Below, one piece after another: positions 24,842 through 33,344 of a DNA stretch of 64,000 nucleotides. The stretch is from Actinoplanes sp. NBC_00393. Lineage in GTDB: Bacteria > Actinomycetota > Actinomycetes > Mycobacteriales > Micromonosporaceae. Every line of letters starts with the position of its first letter. The first letter of the stretch is position 1. A program made the translations under genes and the position numbers. The stretch lies in assembly GCF_036053395.1 (NCBI RefSeq), contig NZ_CP107942.1, forward strand, positions 11,026,001-11,090,000. Direction: 5' to 3'. A model generated the notes under the pieces. The model did no database searches. It was not told the DNA's origin and saw only the letters and a program-made list of their open reading frames with translations.

Positions 24842-24856
24842 GTCTGCGTCGCGGGT

Positions 24857-24872
24857 ATAGCATCTTTGCTAT
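24857..24872 (+). promoter_or_regulatory. Palindromic operator at the toxin start codon
   Basis: ATAGCA-TCTT-TGCTAT is a perfect 6-bp inverted repeat with a 4-bp centre. Its last bases are the first two of the toxin ATG. Placement at the promoter or start of a HigBA-type pair suits autorepression by the HTH antitoxin. Confidence 0.6.
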
Positions 24873-25218
24873 GGCCTGGGGGACGGTGGAACTTGAGCCG
24901 GAGGTGGAGAAATGGCTGGAGAGCTTACCGACAGCGCTGTTCGCTCGTGCCGCCTTCTACATCGACCTGCTAGCCGACCAGGGCCCCCTACTCGGTGAGC
25001 CCCATACGAAGCAGCTCGACCGGAAGCTTCGCGAGTTGCGGTTCTACCTGGGCCGCCAGGCTTTCAGAGTCACCTACTGGATCGGGCCGGACAGGAGAAT
25101 CATCCTGTTGACAGTCTTTCGCAAGACGCGGATGCACGACGAGCGCGAGATTGACCGGGCACGTCGGGCGTTGGCGCGGTGCATCGACGAGGTACATCGA
25201 GTCGAGGACGAGGAGTAG
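24871..25218 (+). CDS. Phage Gp49/HigB-type toxin (RelE superfamily)
   Basis: 115 residues. The sequence follows the Gp49-like/HigB pattern: VEKWLESLPTALFARAAFYIDLLADQGPLLGEPHTKQLDRKLRELRF, then YLGRQAFRVTYWIGPDRRIILLTVFRKTRMH, with basic and aromatic residues typical of ribosome-dependent mRNA interferases. The following gene, 3 bp after its stop, encodes an XRE antitoxin. Toxin-first order is typical of higBA. An inverted repeat overlaps the start codon. Confidence 0.88.
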   Translation: MAWGTVELEPEVEKWLESLPTALFARAAFYIDLLADQGPLLGEPHTKQLDRKLRELRFYLGRQAFRVTYWIGPDRRIILLTVFRKTRMHDEREIDRARRALARCIDEVHRVEDEE

Positions 25219-25221
25219 GCC

Positions 25222-25518
25222 ATGGGAGACAGCAGTCGCTGGGCCGAGATGCGGGACCGCCGGATGGAGGAACCGGGAGCCGAGGAGGCATACGAGGCGG
25301 CCCGCCTTGCGTTCGAGCTCGGCAGGTCCGTGCGGGAGTTGCGCGAGCGCCAGGGCTGGAGCCAAACACAGTTGGCGAAAGCGGCGGGAATGACGCAGTC
25401 GGCCGTGGCCCGCTTCGAGGCTGGTGGGACGGTGCCGACCCTGGCAGTTCTGGAGCGTCTGGCGTTGGCGCTGGGCGTCAGTCTGAAGGTCGGTTTCGAG
25501 CCCCGCCAAGCGGCGTGA
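25222..25518 (+). CDS. XRE-family HTH antitoxin (HigA-like)
   Basis: 98 residues. An acidic N-terminal helix (AEMRDRRMEEPGAEEAYEAARLAF) is likely the toxin-binding part. A helix-turn-helix follows at about 40-90 (VRELRERQGWSQTQLAKAAGMTQSAVARFEAGGTVPTLAVLERLALALG), the classical Cro/C1 fold. It would neutralise the upstream toxin and repress the operon. Confidence 0.88.
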   Translation: MGDSSRWAEMRDRRMEEPGAEEAYEAARLAFELGRSVRELRERQGWSQTQLAKAAGMTQSAVARFEAGGTVPTLAVLERLALALGVSLKVGFEPRQAA

Positions 25519-25549
25519 TTCAGCGGGCCAGTCAGCCGTCGTCCAAAGA

Positions 25550-26377
25550 TCACAGGCCGAGGCCGCGCAGCGTTGGCACGCTCTTGCCGACCCAGGCCAG
25601 GTCGGTGTCCTCGTGGGCGCCCTGGGTGCGCTGCTCGCCGGCCAGGAACCACAGGTAGTACGTGGTGTAGCCGGGTGCGCTGACCACGGTGTGGTAGCCC
25701 GACGGCATCATGTGCATGCCGTGGTCGCGGACCGTGAAGTTCTCCTCGTAGCCCTCGTCGGTGTACATCCGGCAGATGCCGAAGCCGCCGGCCGGCGCGA
25801 CCCGGAAGTAGTACATCTCCTCGTGGGCGGCCTCGGCCGGCAGGTTGTCGGTCTTGTGGCGGTGCGGCGGATAGGTGCTCCAGTTGCCGGACGGGGTGTA
25901 GGTCTCGCCGACGATCAGCCGCCGGGCGGGCAGGTCCGGCTGGGCGATCTCGGTGAGGATCTGGTGATAGGTACGCCCGAAGTTCGCCGCCCCCCACCGC
26001 CCGGTGGCCACCCGCTCCGGTGCGATCACGTACGGCGCGGTGGCCAAGTCGCTCGGCGCGCTGGGCAGCGCGATCTCGACCGGCCCGCCGGTGGCCTGCA
26101 CCGAGAAGTCGACGCCGGCCGGGATGTAGACCGAGTGCGGTCTGCCGGAGAACACGTCGGCCCGCCCGCCGACACCGTCGAACTTCTCCCCGCCGACCTG
26201 GAAGGACGCCGTCCCGCCGAGCACGACCGCCAGGATCTCCCGGTCGCCGGACGAACCCGACCAGGAGTCGCCGGCCGAGAGCCGCAGCAGCGTGAAGTCG
26301 AGCAGCGTGCACGGGTTGAACGGCAGCTCGTTGCGGCCGTCGTGCGCCGGGATGTAGCAGTGGTAGCGGTAATCCAT
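25550..26377 (-). CDS. KduI/IolB-family uronate isomerase
   Basis: 275 residues from the ATG at 26377, which has AAAGG 7 nt upstream; an in-frame GTG at 26392 overlaps the GH88 stop but lacks a site. Double-cupin protein of the KduI/IolB family: NPCTLLDFTLLRL near 27-39, GETYTPSGNWSTYPPHRHK with Zn-binding His near 165, EEMYYFRV, and a HMMPSGYHTVVSAPGYTTYYLWFLAG ending. The sequence looks more like IolB (5-deoxy-glucuronate isomerase) than KduI. Behind GH88 and near a heparinase-like lyase, the natural substrate is probably 4-deoxy-5-keto-uronate, a KduI role. It is the last gene of the seven-gene operon. Confidence 0.85.
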   Translation of the reverse strand: MDYRYHCYIPAHDGRNELPFNPCTLLDFTLLRLSAGDSWSGSSGDREILAVVLGGTASFQVGGEKFDGVGGRADVFSGRPHSVYIPAGVDFSVQATGGPVEIALPSAPSDLATAPYVIAPERVATGRWGAANFGRTYHQILTEIAQPDLPARRLIVGETYTPSGNWSTYPPHRHKTDNLPAEAAHEEMYYFRVAPAGGFGICRMYTDEGYEENFTVRDHGMHMMPSGYHTVVSAPGYTTYYLWFLAGEQRTQGAHEDTDLAWVGKSVPTLRGLGL

Positions 26378-26388
26378 AGCAGTGCCTT

Positions 26389-27513
26389 TCACCAGGGGGA
26401 GATCCAGCCGGGAACGGTCAGTCGGGTGAGGGCTTCGAGGTAGAAGTAGTCGCCCCAGAGCGTCCCCTCATCCACCCCGACCCCTTTGGGCTTGTCGTAG
26501 ACGCCGTGCAGCAGCAGCGCGTGCTCGCCGGTGTACCCGGCGATCAGCGAGTCGAGGATGTCGCCGGCCGCCGTCCGGTACTGCTCGGATCCGACCTGGT
26601 CGGCGAGCTCGAGCAGCCCGCACACCGCGATGGCCGCCGCCGAGCTGTCCCGCTCCTCGGCGCTGCCGTCGGTGAACTCCAGGTCCCAGTAGGCGACGCG
26701 ATCCTGCGGCAGGTGCCGGAGGAAGTAGTCGGCGCAGCGGCGCGCGGCCGTCAGGAACGACTCGTCACCGGTGTGCCGGAAATTGCGGACGAACCCGTAC
26801 ACCCCCCAGGCCTGACCCCGGGCCCAGCAGGAGTCGTCGTGGTTGCCCTGCTCGGTCTCGCCGCGCAGCGGTGAGCCGGTGTCCGGATCCCAGTAGAACG
26901 TGTGGAACGTGGTGCCGTCCGGCCGCAGGATGTGATCGCGCAGCTGGGCGGTGTGCCGGCGGGCCACGGACGCATACCGCGGGTCGCCGGTGGTCTCGCT
27001 CGCCCAGAACAGCAGCGGCGTGTTCATCAGACTGTCGATGATGGTGCGCCCCCGCTGCCGCGGATCGCTCAGATCACCCCAGGCCTGGATGATCCCGGCT
27101 GGTTCGAGCACGCGAGCGAGCAGATGGTCGGCCGCGGCCAGCGCGGTCCGGCCCGCTTCATGATCTCCGGAGCGGCGGTACGGGACGACGCACGACAACG
27201 TGTAGAGGAAGCCCAGATCATGCGTGTCGAGGTCGACGCCGCGCCGGATCCGATCGGCGAAGCTCGCCACGTGCCCCTCGGCCGCCTGCCGGTACCGGTC
27301 GTCCCCGGTCAGGTCGTGGGCGAGCCACAGCATGCCCGGCCAGAAACTCGTCGTCCATCCCCGGTTGCCACCGTCCGGCGGCCGCAACCGGTATCTGCCC
27401 TGCTCCGTGGTGTCCCCGGGGTAGCGGTCATCGAACTCGGCGAGGTGGGCGTCCACGATGCGCAGGGCGGCGGCCACAGCAGCCGCGCGGAGATGGACTT
27501 CGGTAGCCGTCAT
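26389..27513 (-). CDS. Unsaturated glucuronyl hydrolase (GH88-like)
   Basis: 374 residues. An (alpha/alpha)6 barrel with family GH88 features: TTSFWPGMLWLAHDLTGDDRYRQAAEGH, THDLGFLYTLSCVVPY, TIIDSLMNTPLLFWAS (with the conserved catalytic Asp), NHDDSCWARGQAWGVYGF, the RVAYWDLEFTD segment, and GVDEGTLWGDYFYLEALTRL at the end. These enzymes release 4-deoxy-unsaturated uronate from oligosaccharides made by polysaccharide lyases. There is no signal peptide, so it acts in the cytoplasm on imported oligomers. The ATG overlaps the stop of the YesL-like gene (ATGA). Confidence 0.9.
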   Translation of the reverse strand: MTATEVHLRAAAVAAALRIVDAHLAEFDDRYPGDTTEQGRYRLRPPDGGNRGWTTSFWPGMLWLAHDLTGDDRYRQAAEGHVASFADRIRRGVDLDTHDLGFLYTLSCVVPYRRSGDHEAGRTALAAADHLLARVLEPAGIIQAWGDLSDPRQRGRTIIDSLMNTPLLFWASETTGDPRYASVARRHTAQLRDHILRPDGTTFHTFYWDPDTGSPLRGETEQGNHDDSCWARGQAWGVYGFVRNFRHTGDESFLTAARRCADYFLRHLPQDRVAYWDLEFTDGSAEERDSSAAAIAVCGLLELADQVGSEQYRTAAGDILDSLIAGYTGEHALLLHGVYDKPKGVGVDEGTLWGDYFYLEALTRLTVPGWISPW

Positions 27514-28166
27514 GCGGTTCCTTCCATCGCACGGAGGGTGTTCCGGCTGTTCGCCCAGACCACGTAGAGCAGTGGCGCGGCGGCCAGCCCGACCGCGATG
27601 GCGGGCCGGCTGATCAGCAGCGCCTGCAGCACGGTCAGGACTGCGAGCGACAGCGCGGTCAGGTACCAGCGGCGGATCGCCAGGTAGGCGCAGGCCCGGG
27701 CGGCGTCGCGCAGCCGCACCCGCGGGCGTTCCACCAGCAGCGCCAGGGTGAGCAGGGTGGTGACCGCGACCAGCAGGATCGCCACGGCGAGCACCGGGAT
27801 CGCCACCGCGCCGGCCGGACGGCCCCAGAATGCAGCGATGTCGACGGCGAGCACGATGGTCAGCGCAGTGGCGGCCGCGGTCACCCCGGTGGCGCGCCGC
27901 CACGTCGCCCGCCAGGCGCGGGTGAAGGTGGCGATCACGGTCGTGGTGCGGTCGTCGGTCCAGGCCGCGAGCACGGCGAACACCGCGCAGAGCGCAGGTC
28001 CGCCCATCGGCGCTAGCAGGGCGAGCAGCGGCCAGGACCGGGCCGGGTCGGTGGTCAGCAGCAGCGCGAGCGGCGGCAGGCAGGCGCCGGCCAGCAGCAG
28101 GTTGGTCATCAGGGTGACGTACGCCGTGTCGAGTACGGCGCTGAGTGTCTCGTACCGGATCCGCAT
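27510..28166 (-). CDS. DUF624 / YesL-family membrane protein
   Basis: 218 residues with five to six hydrophobic helices (about 16-40, 45-68, 95-115, 120-145, 165-205). Matches the DUF624 (YesL) family in size and pattern: an N-terminal amphipathic start YETLSAVLDTAYVTLMTNLLL and a closing VVWANSRNTLRAME. In Bacillus subtilis yesL sits in the rhamnogalacturonan gene group next to sugar ABC genes, as here. Its role is unknown, perhaps assisting the transporter. Confidence 0.8.
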   Translation of the reverse strand: MRIRYETLSAVLDTAYVTLMTNLLLAGACLPPLALLLTTDPARSWPLLALLAPMGGPALCAVFAVLAAWTDDRTTTVIATFTRAWRATWRRATGVTAAATALTIVLAVDIAAFWGRPAGAVAIPVLAVAILLVAVTTLLTLALLVERPRVRLRDAARACAYLAIRRWYLTALSLAVLTVLQALLISRPAIAVGLAAAPLLYVVWANSRNTLRAMEGTA

Positions 28167-28167
28167 G

Positions 28168-28980
28168 TCAGCCCTTCAGTCCGGTGGTCGCGATGCCCTC
28201 GACGAAGTACCGCTGCCCGGCCAGGAAGATCACGACGATCGGGAGGACGGAGAGCACCGAGCCCGTCATGATCAGCGCGTACTCGGCGTTGTACTGGTTG
28301 ATGAACGACTTGAGACCGAGCTGGATCGTCCACAGGTCCGGGCTGCGCAGGTAGAGCAGCGGGCCGAGGTAGTCGTTCCAGGTGGCGACCAGCGTGATCA
28401 GGGTGAGGCTGGCCAGGGCCGGCACCGAGAGCGGCAGCATGATCCGCCGGTAGATGCCGTACTCGCTCATCCCGTCGATCCGGGCCGCGTCGACCAGCTC
28501 GTCCGGGACCGACTCGTAGAACTGCTTCATCAGGAAGACGCCGAGCGGCCCGAACGCCTGCAACGCGATGATCGACCACAGGCTGTCGGTGAGCTGCAGT
28601 TTCGACATCATGATGAACTGCGGGATCATGTACGACTGCCAGGGCACGGCCAGCGTGCCGATGTAGGCGAGGAACAGGACGTCCCGGCCGGGGAAATGGA
28701 CCTTGGCGAACCCGTACGCCGCGAAGCTGCCGGTGAAGACCTGGAGCAGGGTGACCACCGCGGAGAGCAGCACGGTGTTGCCCAGCCACGTGGTCATCCC
28801 CGACTTGCTCCAGATGTCGGCGTAGTTGCTCCAGACCGGGTCGGCGGGCAGCCACTGGACCGGGACGGTGAAGACGTCGTTGTTCGTCTTCAGCGACGAC
28901 ACGACCATCCAGTAGAACGGCAGCAGGACGGCGACCGCCGCGATGCCGAGCACGAGGTAGCCCAGGATGCGCCGGACCAT
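28168..28980 (-). CDS. Carbohydrate ABC transporter permease (MalG type)
   Basis: 270 residues, six transmembrane helices, first at about 8-28. The EAA loop reads ELVDAARIDGMSEYGIYRRIMLPLSVPAL, the ATPase contact typical of the CUT1 sugar permeases. The ending QRYFVEGIATTGLKG is the usual MalG-type C-terminus. The ATG overlaps the stop of the preceding permease by one base. No ATPase gene lies in this operon, so it likely shares a UgpC/MsiK-type ATPase encoded elsewhere. Confidence 0.93.
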   Translation of the reverse strand: MVRRILGYLVLGIAAVAVLLPFYWMVVSSLKTNNDVFTVPVQWLPADPVWSNYADIWSKSGMTTWLGNTVLLSAVVTLLQVFTGSFAAYGFAKVHFPGRDVLFLAYIGTLAVPWQSYMIPQFIMMSKLQLTDSLWSIIALQAFGPLGVFLMKQFYESVPDELVDAARIDGMSEYGIYRRIMLPLSVPALASLTLITLVATWNDYLGPLLYLRSPDLWTIQLGLKSFINQYNAEYALIMTGSVLSVLPIVVIFLAGQRYFVEGIATTGLKG

Positions 28981-29885
28981 CACGAGTCCCTGCTCTTGTT
29001 GACCAGGAACTGCACGATCGTCACCAGGAAGCAGATCGCGAACAGCACGATGGACAGCGCGGACGCGTACCCGAACTGATTTTCCTCGAAGCCCTTCTGA
29101 TAGATGTACTGCGACAGCACCAGGGTGGACTGACCAGGCCCGCCGTCGGTCATCACCAGGATCAGGTCGAAGACCTTGAAGCTGCCGATGGTCAGCATCA
29201 CCGTGATGAAGAAGGTGGTCGGCCGCAGCCCGGGCAGGGTGACCGCGCGGAACCGCTGCCAGGCGTTCGCCCCGTCGACCTTGGCGGCCTCGTGCAGCTG
29301 CGCCGGGATGGTCTGCAGCCCGGCCAGGAAGAGCAGCATGTAGTAGCCCATCTCGCGCCAGGTGCCGACCACGATGACGGCCGGCATCGACCAGTCCGCC
29401 GAGGTGGTCCAGCCCGGCGGGTTCGCCACGCCGATCGCCCGCAGCAGCTGGTTGACCGGCCCGTAGCTCGGGCTGAACAGCATGTTCCAGATCTGCGCGA
29501 TGGCCACGATCGACGTGATGTATGGGAAGAACGCGACCGTCCGGAAGAACGCCACCCCGCGCAGCTTCCGGTTGAGCAGTAGTGCCAGGCCCAGCGAGAC
29601 GGTGAGCGTCAGCGGGATGTGGAAGGCGGTGTAGTAGAAGGTGTTGCGCAGCGCGGTCCAGAAGCTGGTGTCGTCCCACATCTGGCGGAAGTTGGCCAGG
29701 CCGCTCCAGGTGCTGCCGCCGAAGACGTTCCACTCGGTGAAGGCGTAGTAGAACAGCAGCACGACCGGGATCAGCGTGAGGATCGCGAAGCCGGCGAAGT
29801 TCGGCAGCAGGAAGCTCCATCCCACCGCGATGTTGCGCAGGGCGGGCCGGCCGCGTCGCCGGCCCGCTGCAAGCGTCGTCGTCAC
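28980..29885 (-). CDS. Carbohydrate ABC transporter permease (MalF/UgpA type)
   Basis: 301 residues with six transmembrane helices, the first at about 20-45 (AVGWSFLLPNFAGFAILTLIPVVLLFYYAF). The EAA loop is LHEAAKVDGANAWQRFRAVTLPGLRP. It ends with VTIVQFLVNKSRDS. GTG start overlapping the solute-binding gene's stop (GTGA). Partner of the MalG-type permease and the lipoprotein next to it, importing an oligosaccharide that is probably uronate-containing. Confidence 0.93.
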   Translation of the reverse strand: MTTTLAAGRRRGRPALRNIAVGWSFLLPNFAGFAILTLIPVVLLFYYAFTEWNVFGGSTWSGLANFRQMWDDTSFWTALRNTFYYTAFHIPLTLTVSLGLALLLNRKLRGVAFFRTVAFFPYITSIVAIAQIWNMLFSPSYGPVNQLLRAIGVANPPGWTTSADWSMPAVIVVGTWREMGYYMLLFLAGLQTIPAQLHEAAKVDGANAWQRFRAVTLPGLRPTTFFITVMLTIGSFKVFDLILVMTDGGPGQSTLVLSQYIYQKGFEENQFGYASALSIVLFAICFLVTIVQFLVNKSRDS

Positions 29886-31168
29886 TTGCTCAGGACCTCG
29901 TTCTTCGCGCGGTCCTGCGCCTCGGCGATCGCGGCGTCCACCGGCTTGCTGCCGGAGAGCACCGCGCTGTGCATGTCGTTGAGGATGTTCTGCAGCGGGG
30001 CGGTGTACTTCGACACCGGGTTCTCCGGCTTGGTGTCGTGCGTGGCGAAGGTGAACTTCGACAGCTCGTCGGTCGGTACGCCGGACAGCTGGAAGAACGT
30101 CTCGGTGACCGCCGCCGAGTCGGCCGGGGTGATCCCGATCCCGGCGAGCGCCTTGGCCCCGTCCGCCCCGGCCGCGTACGCCAGGAACTGCTTGGCCGCC
30201 TCGACCTCACCCTCGGCGATCTTCGGGTTGATCCCCAGCCCGGTCGGGTCGGCGAACGTCACCGGCGTCGCCGACTTGCCGGTGGTCGCCTCGGTGAGCT
30301 GCGGCGCCGGGGCGATGCCCCACTCGAACTTGTCGGCGTCGCCCTTCTCCTGCTGGCTGCGCAGCGTCGCCATGTACCACGTGCCCATCACCATCATGGC
30401 GGCCTGCTGCTTACCGAACTGGGCCTGGTAGGTGAGGCTGTTCGTGGTGGCGTCCCCGAACTTGACCTGCGCCCCGGCGTTCTGCAGGTCCAGCGACCGC
30501 TCGTAGTACGGCTTGAGATAGCCGAAGTCGCCGCTCGTCAGGTCGGCACCGGCGGTCTGGGCCAGCGCGAAGCCCTGCGCGGTGGACTGCCAGACATGCT
30601 GGTACGCCCCGAGCGCCTTCGACCCGGACGCCTTCAGCTTGCCGGTCAGGTCCTCGGCCGCGGTCGCGTAGTCGTCCCAGGTCCACGACCCGTCCGGAGC
30701 AGCCACGCCGGCCTCGGAGAACAGCGCCTTGTTGTAATACAGCACCCACGAGTCCTGCCGGTACGGGATCGCGTACGTCTTCCCGTCCACCTGATAGGCG
30801 GACAGCCCGCCCACCCCGCTGCCCAGCTTGCCCGCCACATCGGAGACGTCGAGCAGCTGCTTGCCGTTCTGGTACGTGTAGAAGTTCTTCAGGTTCTTCT
30901 GCACGTAGATGTCCGGCGCCTTGCCGGCCGCCAGGTCCGCGATCATCTGGGTGTCGTAGTTGGTGGCGTCGTACTCCTTGAGCTCGATGGTCACGTCCGG
31001 GTTCACCGCACGGAAGCCGTCGGCCAGGGTCTGGAACTCGGGAGTGGTGGCCAGACTCCAGCCGGCCAGGGTGAGCGTGACCGGACCGGAGTCGTCGCCG
31101 GAGTCCCCGCCGCTGCATCCGGCCAGGGCGAGAAGGAGCGCTGTCGCGGCGGCTGTCGAACGTTTCAT
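29882..31168 (-). CDS. Sugar ABC transporter solute-binding lipoprotein
   Basis: 428 residues with a lipoprotein signal: MKRST, hydrophobic core and lipobox LALAGC with Cys18. Typical CUT1 binding protein: VTLTLAGWSLATTPEFQTLADGFRAVNPDVTIELKEYD, APDIYVQKN, AIPYRQDSWVLYYNKALFSEAGV, WTWDDYATAAEDLTGKLK, and a hinge and C-terminal lobe with PTGLGINPKIAEGE. It would be anchored outside the membrane and deliver oligosaccharide to the two permeases. An AAGGAG site overlaps the end of the DUF2264 gene, so it is coupled. Confidence 0.93.
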   Translation of the reverse strand: MKRSTAAATALLLALAGCSGGDSGDDSGPVTLTLAGWSLATTPEFQTLADGFRAVNPDVTIELKEYDATNYDTQMIADLAAGKAPDIYVQKNLKNFYTYQNGKQLLDVSDVAGKLGSGVGGLSAYQVDGKTYAIPYRQDSWVLYYNKALFSEAGVAAPDGSWTWDDYATAAEDLTGKLKASGSKALGAYQHVWQSTAQGFALAQTAGADLTSGDFGYLKPYYERSLDLQNAGAQVKFGDATTNSLTYQAQFGKQQAAMMVMGTWYMATLRSQQEKGDADKFEWGIAPAPQLTEATTGKSATPVTFADPTGLGINPKIAEGEVEAAKQFLAYAAGADGAKALAGIGITPADSAAVTETFFQLSGVPTDELSKFTFATHDTKPENPVSKYTAPLQNILNDMHSAVLSGSKPVDAAIAEAQDRAKNEVLSK

Positions 31169-31170
31169 CC

Positions 31171-33117
31171 CTACTCCTTGGTTATCAGTGCCCGGGGGAC
31201 GGGCCCGGGCTGCGGTGTGTCGATGCGGGTGCGGGTGCGGACGCCGTCAGGCCAGGTGACCAGGGCGTCGCGCCCGTTGAACTCGGCCCGGCACGGCCCG
31301 GGACCGGTGGCGCCGCCGGTGAGCTCGGCCAGCACGGCCGTCCACACGCCGGGGCGGACCGGCTGATCGAGCCACGGCACCCGGACCGGATCGCCGAGCG
31401 GGCCGGCGCCGGAGTACGTCTCCAGCCCGGCGGCCGGGTCACCGGCCTGGTCGGCGGTGACCAGCCGGGAGGTGAGCCGTCCGCCGGTGACGGTCACCGC
31501 GCCGGGCAGCACGGTGGACGGGCCTGCCCCCGCGACGGGCCAGCCGCTGAACCGGAGCGTCACCGCGGCCGGGCCGACCCGGTCGGCGCGGGCCAGCCGC
31601 ACCTCCCAGGGGCCGCGGACCAGCGAGAGGACGGTGAGGTGACCGGCCTGCCGGGACTCGCCGGTGCGGCCGCCGCCGTGGTCGGGCTGCGGCGGGCCGG
31701 GCTCGACCCAGCGGGCCGGCCCGGTCGAACCGGCCACGCCGACCGGTGTCCCGTCGTCGTCGGTCCGGATGGTGAGCGTGCGCATCCCGGTGCGATGGGT
31801 GCGGCGGCCGTCGGCGTCGACCAGGGTCACCGACATGTCGGCCGGCTCGGTCCAGCCCTGCTCGGTGAGCACCGGCGCGGTCGCTGTGGAGTAGCCGAGG
31901 CGGGCGTAGAGCGGGGAGTCCGCGCTGGTGGAACCTTCGACGGCGTGGTCGGTGCCGTGGTTCAGGACGCGGACTATGCCGTCGTCACGCGTACCGGAAA
32001 GGATCCAGCCGGGGGCGCGCAGAGCGCGCAGGGTGTCGCCGGCCTCGACCGGCAGGGGTTCGGGTTGCGCGGTCCAGACCGGATGGCCGGCCGGCAGGGC
32101 GATGCCGAGCAGACCCTTGCCGGCCCAGTACGGCGAGCCGGGACCCGAGTAGGACTGGGCGAGCTTCGGCCAGCGGTGATGCCAGCCGAGGTTGAGCAGA
32201 CCGTCGTGGTCGGGCACGCCGTTCCTGGTGAAGTGGCCGACGACCCGGGTGGCCGCGTGCCGCAGCAGGCCGGGCCGCACCGACGGCACCCCGGCCAGGG
32301 CGCCGATCCAGAACGGGGCCGCGGCGGCGAAGCGGTAGATCAGGCTGCGGCCCTGGATCAGCGGTGACCCGTCCGCGCCGATCAGCGCCACGGCGTCCTG
32401 CAGGTATCGGTCGAGCTCGGCGACGTCCTGGTCGCGTCGGGCGGCAGCCAGGTCGGCGGCGCCGGCCATCCGCGCCCACAGCGTGGGGTAGAGGTGCAGC
32501 GCCCAGCCGGCGTAGTGGTCGTAGGCGCGCTCGGGACCGTCGGCCAGCCAGCCGCCGGCCCGCCGGAACGTGTCGTGCGTGGCCAGGTCCTCGGCCATCT
32601 CGGTGAGCGAGTGCGGACCGCCGACCGAGCGCAGGAAGGTCTGCACGACCAGGCGGAACCAGACCCAGTTGATCCGCGGATAGGTGTCGTCGCCGACCGC
32701 GGGCGCCAGGTAGTCCACCACCCGCTCCTGCACGGACGGGGTGAGACGGTCCCAGATCCAGGGGCGGGTCAGGTCCAGGATCAGCGCCAGCGAGGCGGCC
32801 TCGACCTTGGCCTGCGAATGCTCGTCGAGGCGGACCCAGCGGTCGGGGGCGGCCGGGTCGGTGCCGGTGGCGATGCCGGTCGCATACCAGTCGGCGAGCG
32901 CCTCCGTGTCGCCGGGCGAACCGGCGATGCGGAAGCCGGCGATCAGGAACGTGCGGGCGAAACCCTCCAGGCCGTCGACGTCGTGGCCGTAGCCGCCGGC
33001 CGGGCCCGGTGGGGTGATGCGGGCGTGGCCGGGGGAGGCGTGCTGTCGTGCGGCGATGAGGAGGCGGTCGGCGAGCCGCAGCCAGTCGTCGCGGCTCTGC
33101 AGGGGGATGTCGGGCAC
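31171..33117 (-). CDS. DUF2264 domain protein
   Basis: 648 residues from GTG. Residues about 15-370 match the DUF2264 pattern (YGHDVDGLEGFARTFLIAGFRIAG, INWVWFRLVVQTFLRSVGG, FRRAGGWLADGPERAYDHYAGWALHLYPTLWARM, IYRFAAAAPFWIGALAGVPS, YWAGKGLLGIALPAGHPVWTA). This is a helical toroid with catalytic-looking Trp, His and Asp residues. A beta-rich C-terminal part (about 380-648) is of the kind seen in heparinase II/III-like proteins. No signal peptide, so it is intracellular. It heads the uronate operon and is probably a lyase or hydrolase for the imported oligosaccharide; its activity is unproven. Confidence 0.85.
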   Translation of the reverse strand: MPDIPLQSRDDWLRLADRLLIAARQHASPGHARITPPGPAGGYGHDVDGLEGFARTFLIAGFRIAGSPGDTEALADWYATGIATGTDPAAPDRWVRLDEHSQAKVEAASLALILDLTRPWIWDRLTPSVQERVVDYLAPAVGDDTYPRINWVWFRLVVQTFLRSVGGPHSLTEMAEDLATHDTFRRAGGWLADGPERAYDHYAGWALHLYPTLWARMAGAADLAAARRDQDVAELDRYLQDAVALIGADGSPLIQGRSLIYRFAAAAPFWIGALAGVPSVRPGLLRHAATRVVGHFTRNGVPDHDGLLNLGWHHRWPKLAQSYSGPGSPYWAGKGLLGIALPAGHPVWTAQPEPLPVEAGDTLRALRAPGWILSGTRDDGIVRVLNHGTDHAVEGSTSADSPLYARLGYSTATAPVLTEQGWTEPADMSVTLVDADGRRTHRTGMRTLTIRTDDDGTPVGVAGSTGPARWVEPGPPQPDHGGGRTGESRQAGHLTVLSLVRGPWEVRLARADRVGPAAVTLRFSGWPVAGAGPSTVLPGAVTVTGGRLTSRLVTADQAGDPAAGLETYSGAGPLGDPVRVPWLDQPVRPGVWTAVLAELTGGATGPGPCRAEFNGRDALVTWPDGVRTRTRIDTPQPGPVPRALITKE

Positions 33118-33160
33118 GCGTCACGCTCCGAGGGGTGGTGAACGGCTCCGGTTTCGGGAA

Positions 33161-33189
33161 AGTTAAACGCTCACAATCAATCATGTCAA
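33161..33189 (-). promoter_or_regulatory. Promoter of the uronate-utilisation operon
   Basis: Minus strand: a perfect TTGACA -35 (33184-33189), 17-bp spacer, and TTAACT as a weak -10 (33161-33166). The spacer and -10 include ATTGTGAGCG followed by TTTAAC, a striking half-match to the Escherichia coli lac operator, which suggests binding by a LacI-type regulator such as the local DeoR/LacI hybrid. Confidence 0.55.
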
Positions 33190-33281
33190 TGCCAAGACCG
33201 AACCCGTTCGATCAGAAGCAATCTTTCCGGTTCCACCTGCTCATATGCCTCCGTGAAGGCCAATATGGACCGACGGTCAGC

Positions 33282-33310
33282 TTGTGCCGACGCTAATCGA
33301 ACGATCTAAT
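33282..33310 (+). promoter_or_regulatory. Promoter of the heparinase-like gene
   Basis: TTGTGC (33282-33287), 17-bp spacer, TCTAAT (33305-33310). GATC-type direct repeats (ACGATC, ACGATCAGATC, CGATC) around and after the -10, and the small palindrome CGAACCCGTTCG at about 33199-33210, may be operator elements shared with the divergent operon. Confidence 0.45.
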
Positions 33311-33344
33311 ACGATCAGATCCGATCATCGCGGGAGGTGCTCGA

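Noticed and set aside
28168..31168. Missing ATPase read as a broken transporter
   Set aside because: CUT1 sugar importers in actinobacteria commonly share one MsiK/UgpC ATPase, and one is present at 41660.
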